DNA of 64,000 nucleotides from Bacteroidota bacterium (GTDB lineage: Bacteria; Bacteroidota; Bacteroidia; Bacteroidales; FEN-979), in NCBI GenBank assembly GCA_026391795.1, contig JAPLDI010000007.1, positions 62,001 to 126,000 of the forward strand, given 5' to 3'. The notes below the pieces were generated by a model. The model did no database searches. It saw only the letters and a list, made by a program, of their open reading frames with translations, and had not been told where the DNA came from. The position numbers were made by a program, and so were the translations under genes. Positions 24,337 through 33,111 of the stretch are shown piece by piece (the stretch's first letter is position 1; each line of letters opens with the position of its first letter).

Positions 24337-25341
24337 TTATTTACTGGTCCATCGTTGAATTCTGTTTGCAGCATTTTGCCTGATATTGTAATAGTAAAAA
24401 GGATAATCAAAGCTATGGTAAACCCCTTTTGGAAACCCGCTGAGTGAATCCAATATGGCTATTCTCGATTCATCGGCAGTTGTACAAACCAATACTCCCT
24501 TTACGGTATCGACACGTGCATCAGCGTATTGGGGAATTCTCACCCATACGCCTGTTTTATCCGGGAAGAGTGATCCCAGGCCTTGTGAGGTGTCTGCTAA
24601 GGTTTCGCCCCGCGTCCAGGTGATCGGATTGATCACAAGGCCCACTTCCCCATAGATTACAGGATTCACTCCGGTAAAATCATTTGCTTCCGTGTTGTAT
24701 GAAATAATCACCCCAAGATCATCAGGCCCGGTGGCAAATTTCAGATGAGGATTAGCCTGAAGAAATGCGTTTGTAACAGGACCGCCGATAACATAGGCAG
24801 CAATCATTCTCGAATAAACCTGGGGATTCGATTTCAGGTATCCTGATAACAGGTTGCATACAATATTTGCCCCTTGTGAATGTCCGGCTAAAATAAACGG
24901 TCGTCCCTCATTGAAATGCCTGATATAGTAATCGAAAGCTGCTGTTGCATCCGTTGTGGGAATTCCTGCAATTACGTTTAACCGGTTTTCCGGCGAGGAG
25001 TTGTCCTGACGGTAGTAGGGTGCGTAAACATTGGCTGCGGTGTCAAAAGCAGTAGCTTGCCGCGCGAAGGCCGATGCTGCCCCTGCCATCATGAGTGAGT
25101 CGTCAATCGCACAAATCATGGGAGTGGAATTGTTCTTTGTCCAGGATGTTGTTGGATACAGGTAGAAGACATCCGCTTTGTAAATGGTCACAGGCAGTGA
25201 CAGCCAGTGCGAAGACAATGAATAATCTGTGGTTGTTGAACCCACGGTTGTATTGTCATTTTTTTTGCAGCCATGGCTAAACAGCACAACAAACCCCATT
25301 AGCAAGATTGAGTAAATCCAGATTCTGTTTTTTCTCTTCAT
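24337..25341 (-). CDS. DUF3089 alpha/beta-hydrolase lipoprotein
   Basis: 334 residues with a lipoprotein signal (LFSHGCKKN, Cys at about 25). The core matches DUF3089 alpha/beta hydrolases: KADVFYLYPTTSW at the start, NVYAPYYRQD, and the nucleophile elbow GHSQGAN with Ser. The partner Asp and His are probably in the C-terminal part (SFDYPFYYYNIRQNA). Substrate unknown; ester hydrolysis at the cell surface or periplasm is inferred. Ten bp upstream of it ends the metallophosphatase gene on the same strand, so the two are likely an operon. Confidence 0.8.
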   Translation of the reverse strand: MKRKNRIWIYSILLMGFVVLFSHGCKKNDNTTVGSTTTDYSLSSHWLSLPVTIYKADVFYLYPTTSWTKNNSTPMICAIDDSLMMAGAASAFARQATAFDTAANVYAPYYRQDNSSPENRLNVIAGIPTTDATAAFDYYIRHFNEGRPFILAGHSQGANIVCNLLSGYLKSNPQVYSRMIAAYVIGGPVTNAFLQANPHLKFATGPDDLGVIISYNTEANDFTGVNPVIYGEVGLVINPITWTRGETLADTSQGLGSLFPDKTGVWVRIPQYADARVDTVKGVLVCTTADESRIAILDSLSGFPKGVYHSFDYPFYYYNIRQNAANRIQRWTSK

Positions 25342-25351
25342 GGTTTAGAAT

Positions 25352-26554
25352 TTATTGTTTTACAAATTTTCCAATGACAATGTCATATTCAGTCTTAGCC
25401 TTTACAATGTATACCCCAGCAGATAAATCAGTCATATCAAAAATCGTCTTCAGGCTTTCGCTATTGATTGTTTTAAGAATCTGGCCCTGTATGTTCAAAA
25501 TCTCCAGGGTGGCTTTCTGGTTGCATTCAATCGTAATGTTATCCGTTGCCGGATTTGGAAAAACTGAGAGGAGGGATGAATGGGTTGTCTCCTTTACTCC
25601 AAAGATTGCACCACAGCTTCGCATGGGAAGACCTACCGTTACAAACAACGGATCAACGCTGATGATGCGGTAAGAACGGTTAAATGCAGCCGCAGTCTGG
25701 ACATAGCGTGTGGAGTCGGGCCAGTTTTCATCAACAACCTGTCCATTTCTTTTGGCGACCACATTCTGATGTTCATGGCCGTTGAGTACAAGATCGACAT
25801 GATTTGAATCGCAGATGTTCAGGAAACGGGTCCTGTTATTCAGGATAGAATTATCGGCGGTATCCAGGATTTCACCGGTATAGGGTGTGCCATCCGAGTT
25901 GGTTCCGGCGACATTCACAGCAGGATGGTGGAAAACAATAATTTTTCTTTTGCTGCTGTTGCTGATCAACACGTTTCTGAGCCAGTTGATTTGTGTATCG
26001 GAGAGTCCGGTTCCTTCAATATTTTGCGGATTGGGAGGAATACCATAAGGGCCGTCGGAACCTGACCGCAAAACCACAACCACGGCCAGGCTGGTTGCGA
26101 TCACATAATCTGTATTCGGCGAAATGTTTTTTACATAATAGGTGAGTGTGTCATTCGAGATGGGCTCTCCGTTTCCCAGGAAGCCCGTCCAGTATTCGTG
26201 ATTCCCGGGTGTAAAATAAACAGGAATTGTCAGGGCAGAGTCAATAAAATATGTGCCGATGCCAGGGTTGGTCTGGACTGGTGGAAATAAGTATTGCGTA
26301 AGTGTCGTATACATTCCATCGGGTCCTATATTTCCCACGTTCGAAATATCCCCGCTGACAACAACAAATGCCGGTTTAGGCTGTAGTGCTTCAAACTCTT
26401 TCATTGCACACCGGAAGTATTGCGCATTAACATCACTGTTTTCGGCAATCGTGTCAGAAATGTGCAGGTCCGACACCGCTACAAAGGTAAACTGAGCGAA
26501 AGAGGTCAACGTGGCTGCGCAAATAATTGAAAAAAGTAAAATTTGTTTCTTCAT
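25352..26554 (-). CDS. Secreted calcineurin-like metallophosphoesterase with T9SS domain
   Basis: 400 residues from the ATG at 26554, which starts a signal peptide (MKKQILLFSIICAATLTSFAQ). All five metallophosphoesterase motifs are visible: VSDLHISDT, SGDISNVG, GNHEYW, FHHPAVN and NGHEHQN. A type A T9SS C-terminal domain follows (SVFPNPATDNITIE ... GVYIVKAKTEYDIVIGKFV). It should hydrolyse phosphoesters outside the cell using a two-metal site. It is followed 10 bp later by the DUF3089 hydrolase gene, likely co-transcribed; together they may release phosphate or nutrients from extracellular esters (inference). Confidence 0.9.
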   Translation of the reverse strand: MKKQILLFSIICAATLTSFAQFTFVAVSDLHISDTIAENSDVNAQYFRCAMKEFEALQPKPAFVVVSGDISNVGNIGPDGMYTTLTQYLFPPVQTNPGIGTYFIDSALTIPVYFTPGNHEYWTGFLGNGEPISNDTLTYYVKNISPNTDYVIATSLAVVVVLRSGSDGPYGIPPNPQNIEGTGLSDTQINWLRNVLISNSSKRKIIVFHHPAVNVAGTNSDGTPYTGEILDTADNSILNNRTRFLNICDSNHVDLVLNGHEHQNVVAKRNGQVVDENWPDSTRYVQTAAAFNRSYRIISVDPLFVTVGLPMRSCGAIFGVKETTHSSLLSVFPNPATDNITIECNQKATLEILNIQGQILKTINSESLKTIFDMTDLSAGVYIVKAKTEYDIVIGKFVKQ

Positions 26555-27004
26555 TTTCCTTTTGTTAGTCTTGTGAAATTGTAAGGTTCTGATATTTTCT
26601 AATCCAACCATCTGTTATGCCGTCAGCCCTGAATCTGAATCAGGAATAACAGGAACCGGTTTTCATGACTGAAATTTACACTCCTGGAAATTTCCGTTCC
26701 TGATCATCAAACCCGTTCTATCCGGATTGTATTCTGTTGCCAGGCAAAATTGAAAATCATGTGGCTCAACTGCAGCAACGGTCTTCCGGCAAATGATATG
26801 CCAGAAAAGCCTGAAAAGGGACATCTTTCGTTCATGGAAAATTAGCAGCTGGAATCCAGCACATTACAATTAGAAACCTGCGAAAATATTTCACCGGGAA
26901 ATGCAACTCTTTTTGTTTCAGCGAATAAATTTAAACTATCCGCACACATGTGCGATTATTTGCAGCCGTTTATTATTATCTTTATCACAATTAAACGCAC
27001 ACCA
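26555..27004. other. 450-bp divergent intergenic region
   Basis: No gene or RNA could be supported. The only notable element is CGCACACATGTGCG (26941-26954), an inverted repeat with 6-bp arms, followed by TATCTTTA (26977-26984), a near -7 box ahead of the DoxX gene. An operator next to a promoter is possible but weak. Confidence 0.4.
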
Positions 27005-27424
27005 ATGGAGAACAACTCAAATTCAAAAATCCTGAATGTTACGCTTTGGGCCGCCCAGGTGATCTTAGCCTGTATGTTCATCATAGCCGGGTATATGAAA
27101 ACAACCACACCCATTGCGCAACTGTCGGCCTCGCTTCCCTGGACAGGGGAGATCCCGGCATGGCTGGTTCGTTTTATCGGGGCGTCGGAACTCCTCGGGG
27201 CCCTGGGTTTATTGCTTCCTTCGTTGCTACGGATCAAGCCCATCCTCACACCGCTTGCCGCTTCGGGGATCATCTGCATTATGCTGATGGCGTCGATCTT
27301 TCACCTTGTAAAAAACGAATTCCCGCTGGTCGCGTTTACGCTGCTCCTCGGGCTGGTTGCTGCATTCATCGCATGGGGGAGGTTTACAAAAGTTCCCGTC
27401 GGGATAAAAAACAAGCCGGAGTAA
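27005..27424 (+). CDS. DoxX-like membrane protein
   Basis: 139 residues from the ATG at 27005 (MENNSNSKILN); the upstream in-frame ATG at 26948 would cover the promoter-like sequence. Four membrane helices with the DoxX/SURF4-like pattern: VILACMFIIAGYMKTTT, RFIGASELLGALGLLLPSLL, LAASGIICIMLMASIFHLVK, EFPLVAFTLLLGLVAAFIAWGRF. DoxX-like proteins are linked to quinone or thiol redox chemistry but most are uncharacterised. Convergent with ygiD; no operon. Confidence 0.8.
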   Translation: MENNSNSKILNVTLWAAQVILACMFIIAGYMKTTTPIAQLSASLPWTGEIPAWLVRFIGASELLGALGLLLPSLLRIKPILTPLAASGIICIMLMASIFHLVKNEFPLVAFTLLLGLVAAFIAWGRFTKVPVGIKNKPE

Positions 27425-27463
27425 CCCGGCTTTACAATTAAAATCTGATCTCCCCGAATCACT

Positions 27464-28348
27464 TTACCCGATCTTCACGGAAGTCATCGTCAGCGATCCC
27501 ATGACGGGTTTGTCATTAAAGAGTCCGATTTTTTCATTTTCCTCCTTCAGTGCCAGTGCATAGAGAAGGGGCAGAAAATGCTCGGGTGTAGGGATGGCAA
27601 GGTCAAAGGCTTTGCCCTGCTCCCGGTAATTGATCAGCGGTTGATGGTCGTTCGAAAGGATGTACTTTTTCATCTTCTCATTGGCTTCGATGGCCCAGTC
27701 ATAGCCGAATCCGGGTTCGTTCATCTTTCCCCAGTCAACCAGCCCCAGGTTGTGTACCATGTTCCCGCTGCCGATGATCAGGATGCCTTTTTTGCGGAGC
27801 GGCAGGAGCTGCCGGGCAATTTCATAATGGTCCTGAGCCTGCCGGGAGTAGTCGAGACTCATCTGGATCACCGGGATAACCGCAGCAGGGTACATCCTTC
27901 TGAGCACACTCCAGCATCCGTGATCCAGTCCCCATTTCTGATCCAGTGCAGTTTCCTCCTTCACTGTTATTCCTTTGACCTCTTCTGCAAGTGCGGGACT
28001 TCCCGGTGCGGGATACTGAACTTCAAACAATTCCTGAGGGAATCCTCCAAAATCATGAATGGTTCTGGGCTTTTCCATTGCGGTAACGAAAACGCCCCGG
28101 GTTTCCCAATGGGCCGAAACGCATAAAACGGCATTGGGCTTCGGGAGTGTTTTTCCGACGCTCCGCCATCCGTCCACGAATTCATTTTCTTCGATGGCAT
28201 TCATGGGGCTTCCGTGCCCGACAAACAGCACAGGCATCTGCTCCGTGCTGCTGAAGGAGGAGGCGAGCTGGTTCAGTTCATTCAGTTTCATAGCGGCTCC
28301 TGCTAAGGGTATCATTGCCAGTGTTGAAAGAAAGGTTCTCCGTTGCAT
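27464..28348 (-). CDS. ygiD: 4,5-DOPA dioxygenase-like extradiol enzyme (YgiD family)
   Basis: 294 residues. Class III extradiol dioxygenase of the LigB/YgiD type: FVGHGSPMNAIEEN (His45), VSAHWET (His80), TIHDFGGFP (His98) and the later GSGNMVHNLG supply Zn/Fe ligands and active-site His. YgiD-type enzymes open the ring of DOPA-like catechols. Unusually it begins with a Tat-like or Sec-like leader (MQRRTFLSTLAMIPLAGAAM), so the protein may be exported; the usual E. coli enzyme is cytoplasmic. The true substrate is unknown. Confidence 0.85.
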   Translation of the reverse strand: MQRRTFLSTLAMIPLAGAAMKLNELNQLASSFSSTEQMPVLFVGHGSPMNAIEENEFVDGWRSVGKTLPKPNAVLCVSAHWETRGVFVTAMEKPRTIHDFGGFPQELFEVQYPAPGSPALAEEVKGITVKEETALDQKWGLDHGCWSVLRRMYPAAVIPVIQMSLDYSRQAQDHYEIARQLLPLRKKGILIIGSGNMVHNLGLVDWGKMNEPGFGYDWAIEANEKMKKYILSNDHQPLINYREQGKAFDLAIPTPEHFLPLLYALALKEENEKIGLFNDKPVMGSLTMTSVKIG

Positions 28349-28407
28349 CCTTTATTCGATCGGGTCTGGTTCATGCATGTAAAGATACGTCAATTTGTCT
28401 TTTCATA

Positions 28408-28665
28408 TCAATATCCTGCCTGTGTCCTGTCAAGCCAGTGGTCAAAATTTAAATAATTAATCCACTCAGGAAATGTTGAATAAACCTGTTTCAGGTTTTT
28501 CACTTTCTCAAACCCCGGGTATGAACCCCAGGGAAAGTCAAAGACACCCGATTTATCGGTGCCCATGGACCCACATTCCGTCCCGAGTTCTCGGGAGGTA
28601 TTATACCCTCCCCCGAGCACTCGGGGGGATTGTTCGACTAACAAATTTTTAAGCACTACGTTCAA
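28408..28665 (-). pseudogene. Chimeric 85-residue reading frame, probable gene remnant
   Basis: Not recognised. The first 30 codons run through the palindrome cluster at 28581-28627 and are repeat-derived; the rest (GVFDFPWGSYPGFEKVKN, FPEWINYLNFDHWLDRTQAGY) looks like the end of a real protein. No signal peptide or plausible start is seen. A 3' gene fragment left after a rearrangement at the palindrome is the best guess; it may also be non-coding. Confidence 0.3.
28581..28627. repeat. Three adjacent palindromes (REP-like cluster)
   Basis: TCCCGAG-TT-CTCGGGA (28581-28596), GGTATTATACC (28597-28607) and CCCCCGAG-CA-CTCGGGGG (28610-28627) follow one another. The first and third share the CCCGAG/CTCGGG arm. 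Arms are perfect for 7 and 8 bp. The layout resembles a REP doublet around a spacer; no REP-associated transposase gene is in the window. Confidence 0.75.
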
Positions 28666-28791
28666 AAAATTTGAGTCTCACAAATACAAAACAAGGAGGA
28701 TAAACCTGCAATTCACGATCCAGAATAACATTGCAAAATTCCGGGTAACTTTATTTTCAAGAAGAGGGATGCTCCAATTTTCATTCTTTAT

Positions 28792-29817
28792 CTACCTAGT
28801 GGAAGAGACCGACTGGGGTTTTCGATTGAGCAGGGTGAAGTTGATAAGTCCCCTGATGTAGCCAATACCATAAGTAATATGAAGAACAAAAAAGATCCAG
28901 GGAAGGTACAGCATCAACCCCCATTTATTCGCATTGACAGCGGACCTGATGGAGAAGATTAAATCGCAGATAAAGTAAAGCCCCAAACCTCCCAGAAGGA
29001 CCCCACCACAACCTCTTGAAAAAAAGGAGCCGATTAACATCACGAGCAAAAAGATGACCCAGACAGGAGGAACGAATTGACGCGGCTGGATTGCCATCCC
29101 AAGCTTTTTATTCACCAGGGGCCTGAACATGCTGTACTGAAAAAACATGTTCAATAATTTTTTCACGGAGTCACGGGCGTAATAGATAATCCTGACTTCG
29201 GGAACAAGATAAATGGTCCCGCCATTTTTAAGGAGTCTCCCATTAAATTCAATGTCCTGGTTACGAAGCAATTCTTCGTCAAAAAATCCAATCTTATCAA
29301 AAACAGATTTGAGGTAACACCCGAAAGGCACGGTATCCACCCTGCGGATTTTCTTAACGTTCAGGCGGTATTCTGCATTTCCTATCCCGAAAGGTGACGA
29401 GAGTACCCGGGCAACTGCTAATGATTTCAAGCCCGGACCACCGGGCATGGTGACCCAGGTTCCGCCAACATTGTCGGCTTTCAGCTCAAAAAGAGATTGA
29501 ACCAGGAGGGACACATAATTGGTTGGATACTCAGCATGGGCATCCATTCTGACGATCACCTCTCCATGAGCCAGCCTGATCCCGGCATTCAGAGCAAAGG
29601 GAACATACTGTGCAGGATTATCCAGCAATCTAAATTTTGGGTCTCTGGCTGCATACCCGCTGATAATTTCCCGGGTGCTGTCTGCACTGCCTCCATCAAT
29701 AATCAGAATCTCGAGATGATCCCCCGGGTAATCCTGCTGAACCAGGTTTTCCAGAAGGGTTCCGATGAACCTTTCTTCATTGTAGCAGGGCACCAGTATG
29801 GAAACAAACGGGATCAC
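28792..29817 (-). CDS. Family 2 glycosyltransferase (ExoA-like), membrane-anchored
   Basis: 341 residues. GT-A fold at the N-terminus: VSILVPCYNEERFIGTLLENL, LIIDGGSADST, LDNPAQYVPFALNAGIRLAHGEVI and the metal-binding-site region RMDAHAEYP. The acceptor side shows LLRNQDIEFNGRLLKNG. The C-terminal third has three to four hydrophobic helices. Similar to ExoA-type enzymes adding glucose or related sugars to lipid-linked oligosaccharides at the inner membrane. Last gene of the minus-strand glycan cluster, 31 bp after the next glycosyltransferase. Confidence 0.88.
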   Translation of the reverse strand: MIPFVSILVPCYNEERFIGTLLENLVQQDYPGDHLEILIIDGGSADSTREIISGYAARDPKFRLLDNPAQYVPFALNAGIRLAHGEVIVRMDAHAEYPTNYVSLLVQSLFELKADNVGGTWVTMPGGPGLKSLAVARVLSSPFGIGNAEYRLNVKKIRRVDTVPFGCYLKSVFDKIGFFDEELLRNQDIEFNGRLLKNGGTIYLVPEVRIIYYARDSVKKLLNMFFQYSMFRPLVNKKLGMAIQPRQFVPPVWVIFLLVMLIGSFFSRGCGGVLLGGLGLYFICDLIFSIRSAVNANKWGLMLYLPWIFFVLHITYGIGYIRGLINFTLLNRKPQSVSSTR

Positions 29818-29848
29818 TCTTTCATCGGGTTCAGGTAAATAAAAAAAA

Positions 29849-30682
29849 TCAGCTGTAAAAGGTTTTAATCAAGTAGAGATAGGCTTCATGCAGGCCCTTT
29901 ACGGATCGCGGTTTTTTAATGAAACCTGTAGTGCTGTGGCCAGAATGGATCACTTTCAGTTCGGGATCAAACAACGTCCTCAGATTCAGGGTCCGTCCCG
30001 TTTCACTGATAAAGATCTCTTCCCCGAAGAGTGGAAAAGGGTAATCAAGAGTACCTCCCTTTTCAAAAAAGGACTTTGCGAAAACCATGAAGGAACCATG
30101 AATCCCATATGTTTCACTAGGTTCTGAAGAAACCTGTCCGCTGACCTTCATTTTATATCCGGCCCAATGTTTAAGAAAGGAGATCAGGAGCAACCCGGAA
30201 TAGGCAAGGAAATTCCGGCTGAAAAAAGCGATCGTCCGCATCTTTCTTTCTGAAATCCTTTGAGGAAGATAGGGATTGATATGTTCCCCGTCAAAAGACG
30301 ATATGACATCCGGTCCCAGGATATCAAATCCCTTTGCCGAAATTTTCAGGGAGAGTTTTCTTAACATTTCCGGATCCGGAAATATAACATCTGTATTGGA
30401 GATGATGACAGCTTCGGGCATCAGTTTCCTGCGCGACAAATAGGTGTTCAATCCGAAACGGGCACCGGGCAGATAACCCAGGTTTTTCCCTGCATCGACA
30501 GTACTTATATCTCCTGATTCTCTGGTAATATCGTTGAGCAGAGAATGATCTGCCACACCATTGATGACCACCAGTACTTCCATTTCATCCGTTTTATAAG
30601 GGATTACCTGTGACCTGATGAAGGAACAGACCTCTTCCTCATTGAAATAATTCATAATGACGATCAGGATCTTTTCAGCCAT
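29849..30682 (-). CDS. Family 2 glycosyltransferase
   Basis: 277 residues. N-terminal GT-A pattern: ILIVIMNYFNEEEVCSFIRSQVIP, VVINGVADHSLLND, NLGYLPGARFGLNTYLS and ISNTDVIFPDPEML, where the Asp-x-Asp-like NTDV site should bind the sugar nucleotide. The C-terminal part (GIHGSFMVFAKSFFEKGG, FGEEIFISETGR) has the catalytic ED-like Glu-Glu. Resembles rhamnosyl- or galactofuranosyl-type transferases; the sugar is unknown. No strong membrane helix except near LAYSGLLLISFLKHW. Sits between the flippase and the other transferase. Confidence 0.85.
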   Translation of the reverse strand: MAEKILIVIMNYFNEEEVCSFIRSQVIPYKTDEMEVLVVINGVADHSLLNDITRESGDISTVDAGKNLGYLPGARFGLNTYLSRRKLMPEAVIISNTDVIFPDPEMLRKLSLKISAKGFDILGPDVISSFDGEHINPYLPQRISERKMRTIAFFSRNFLAYSGLLLISFLKHWAGYKMKVSGQVSSEPSETYGIHGSFMVFAKSFFEKGGTLDYPFPLFGEEIFISETGRTLNLRTLFDPELKVIHSGHSTTGFIKKPRSVKGLHEAYLYLIKTFYS

Positions 30683-30708
30683 AGGGTAAAGATAAACATA
30701 TCAGTTGG

Positions 30709-31950
30709 TCATGGATCCTTCCTCTTGCTTATGAAAAACAACGACAAGCCAAAAACCAGGATTACGTAAAGCAACGATGAGATGAACGAAATAACGGAAG
30801 CCGCTTTAATCCCGTATTGAGGCACAAAAATCAGATTCAGCCCTATGTTCAACAGCATGCAAAAAAGAATGGCGAAGATCATATACCGTTGTTTGAACAA
30901 CAGTTCCAGTGGTTTATTAACGAAAAGGGCAATCTGCCAAAGGAATGCGCTTCCGATCAGTGACAGCGATACCAGCAGCAGGTCTCCTTGCTCCAGGTGA
31001 AGCACCTTTGTGTAAAGGAAGTCTTTCGTTGCCAGGAAAAGGATAAATACGACACCAAAGACAACTCCTTCCAACATCAGGGCTTCGCGGATGTATTTTC
31101 CGGCCTCTCTTTTCCGGCCGTTATTCCAGCTATCCATCACCTTCGGGTTGTAGGAAAGCAGGATCGCAATCGTTGAAAATGATGAAATTTTGAAAAAGAG
31201 GTCTTTGATTGCGGAATAGGTCCCAACCGCCGCATAGGTGTCATACTCTTTGATGATGTACCTGTCGGCAATATTCATCAGATATGAAAGCAACAGCCAG
31301 AGTGTGATGGATAACCCGTAACCCATGGCTTTTTTAGTGAATTCCCGGTCGAAGAAAAATGTAAAGTAGTCCAGTCTTTCTTCTTCTCCATTGATAAATA
31401 ACCAGCGGCCGATTTCAGCAAAGACCAGGCCTGCCGACATAGCCATAAAAATGATTGTGAATTTATGAATGGCAAAAGCATAGATCAGCAACAACAGTAC
31501 AAGCAGGAGGATAAAATTGTAGATGCCTTCAAAAACGGCATATTTTACAGGTTTCATGGCAGCCTGCCAGACTGTAAGGCGAAACAGGAGAACATTGTAC
31601 ATGAATGTATAGAAAAGCACGATAAGCAGGCTGTATGGTGGTAGATGAAAATAAAAATGTCCTAAAAGGAGCATGATGATAACACCTGTCCCCGAGGAGG
31701 CAAGCATCAGGTGGAAAAAGTGATTCAGGGCATTTTTCGTATCCGTTTTGTAAGAACTGAGGAAACGGAGGATGCTATGCTGTATCCATCCGAACGTCAG
31801 GGTCGACACCAGCATTGTGGCATAAAAGATGAGTGAGTACCTTCCATATTCCTCCCCGCCCAGAAACCTGATCCCGAGAACGATGATGGCAAGGTTTACC
31901 AGGGCAGGAATGATCTTCCCGGAAAAGTATATTAAAATATCCCTCTTCAT
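30709..31950 (-). CDS. Oligosaccharide flippase (MOP/Wzx-type)
   Basis: 413 residues with about 12 membrane helices and the polysaccharide-transporter start KRDILIYFSGKIIPALVNLAIIVLGIRFLGGEEYG. Members move undecaprenyl-linked glycans across the inner membrane. A cytoplasmic-side basic pattern and the AVGTYSAIKDLFFKISSF segment (conserved in the family) are visible. It lies 36 bp after the aminotransferase gene and 26 bp before the glycosyltransferase, fitting a surface-glycan operon. No Wzy polymerase or ligase was recognised nearby. Confidence 0.88.
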   Translation of the reverse strand: MKRDILIYFSGKIIPALVNLAIIVLGIRFLGGEEYGRYSLIFYATMLVSTLTFGWIQHSILRFLSSYKTDTKNALNHFFHLMLASSGTGVIIMLLLGHFYFHLPPYSLLIVLFYTFMYNVLLFRLTVWQAAMKPVKYAVFEGIYNFILLLVLLLLIYAFAIHKFTIIFMAMSAGLVFAEIGRWLFINGEEERLDYFTFFFDREFTKKAMGYGLSITLWLLLSYLMNIADRYIIKEYDTYAAVGTYSAIKDLFFKISSFSTIAILLSYNPKVMDSWNNGRKREAGKYIREALMLEGVVFGVVFILFLATKDFLYTKVLHLEQGDLLLVSLSLIGSAFLWQIALFVNKPLELLFKQRYMIFAILFCMLLNIGLNLIFVPQYGIKAASVISFISSLLYVILVFGLSLFFISKRKDP

Positions 31951-31986
31951 GGTTCCCGGTTCTTCATGGCTTTTTCTTTTTACACC

Positions 31987-33111
31987 TCATACAGACAGGA
32001 CCCTTTCACATATCCTTTCGATGTCCTGATCAAGCAGCCCTGAACCAGAAGGTAAACACAAGCCGTGGCTGAAGAGATGTTCTGAAACACCATTCAGGTA
32101 AGAGGGGTATTCTTTAAAGACCGGCTGCAGGTGCATGGGTTTCATCAAGGGCCGGGAATCGATGTTATCTGCTCTCAGTGCTTCGAGGACCGACCGGGAG
32201 TTAAAACGATCATCGGATTCATTGAAGATAACCGATGTAAGCCAGAAATTAGAAAAATATTTTTCCGTTGGCTCCGATTGAAAAACCAGGCCCCGGATAG
32301 TTGACAATAATCTGCGGTAACACTGATTGTTGTAACGGCGGGCTGCCACCCTGTCGTCGATGACCTCCAGCTGGCTGCGCCCAACCCCTGCCAGCACATT
32401 ACTCATCTTGTAATTGTATCCGACTTGTAAATGTTCAAAGTGAAGGGCATCCTCTCTGGCCTGTGATGCCAGGAATCTCGCCCGGTTTGCATATGAAGGG
32501 TTTGCTGAGATAAGAGCTCCGCCGCCGGAAGTTGTAATGATCTTGTTTCCATTAAAAGAAAGGATTCCCATTTCACCAAATGTACTGCAAGGTTGCCCGT
32601 TATATTTACTCCCTAAAGCTTCAGCGGAATCTTCGATCAGCGGGATATCATATTTTGCCGCTATGTCAACGATTTCTTCCATGCTGGCAGGCATCCCATA
32701 GATATCCACAACAAGAATGGCCTTTGGTTTTTTATTTTTTTTCAACCTGTCGTTGATAGCTTCTTCAAGCAGCTGCGGATCCATGTTCCACGAATTCATC
32801 TCACTGTCAACAATTACCGGCATTGCTCCCTGGTAGATGACCGGGTTCACGGTAGCGGAAAAAGTAAAATCAGGGACGATGACCTCATCCCCCTGTCCAA
32901 CTCCCGACAGGATCAATGCGAGGTGTATTGCAGCAGTACCTGAATTAAGGACGGCCGCATGGTTGCCAGCCAGGTATCGCGATAATTCCTGTTCAAACTG
33001 GTCAACATTGGGTCCAAGCGGGGCGATCCAATTTGTGGCGAAAGCCTCCCTGATGTATTGTTCTTCCCCTCCGCTCATGTGGGGAGGTGACAGCAATATC
33101 CTAGTATTCAT
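31987..33111 (-). CDS. DegT/DnrJ/EryC1/StrS PLP-dependent sugar aminotransferase
   Basis: 374 residues. Begins ILLSPPHMSGGEEQYIREAF and TNWIAPLGPNVDQFE, the PglE-like variant, then LNSGTAAIHLALILSGVGQGDEVIVPDFTF, VDIYGM, LIEDSAEALGSKYNG and SFNGNKIITTSGGGAL, where the Lys of GNK is the Schiff-base residue. It should aminate a 4-keto-6-deoxy-hexose nucleotide (bacillosamine-, perosamine- or fucosamine-type). Its start overlaps the end of the sugar transferase by 11 bp. No dehydratase (PglF-type) or acetyltransferase (PglD-type) is in the window, so the precursor is made elsewhere. Confidence 0.9.
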   Translation of the reverse strand: MNTRILLSPPHMSGGEEQYIREAFATNWIAPLGPNVDQFEQELSRYLAGNHAAVLNSGTAAIHLALILSGVGQGDEVIVPDFTFSATVNPVIYQGAMPVIVDSEMNSWNMDPQLLEEAINDRLKKNKKPKAILVVDIYGMPASMEEIVDIAAKYDIPLIEDSAEALGSKYNGQPCSTFGEMGILSFNGNKIITTSGGGALISANPSYANRARFLASQAREDALHFEHLQVGYNYKMSNVLAGVGRSQLEVIDDRVAARRYNNQCYRRLLSTIRGLVFQSEPTEKYFSNFWLTSVIFNESDDRFNSRSVLEALRADNIDSRPLMKPMHLQPVFKEYPSYLNGVSEHLFSHGLCLPSGSGLLDQDIERICERVLSV

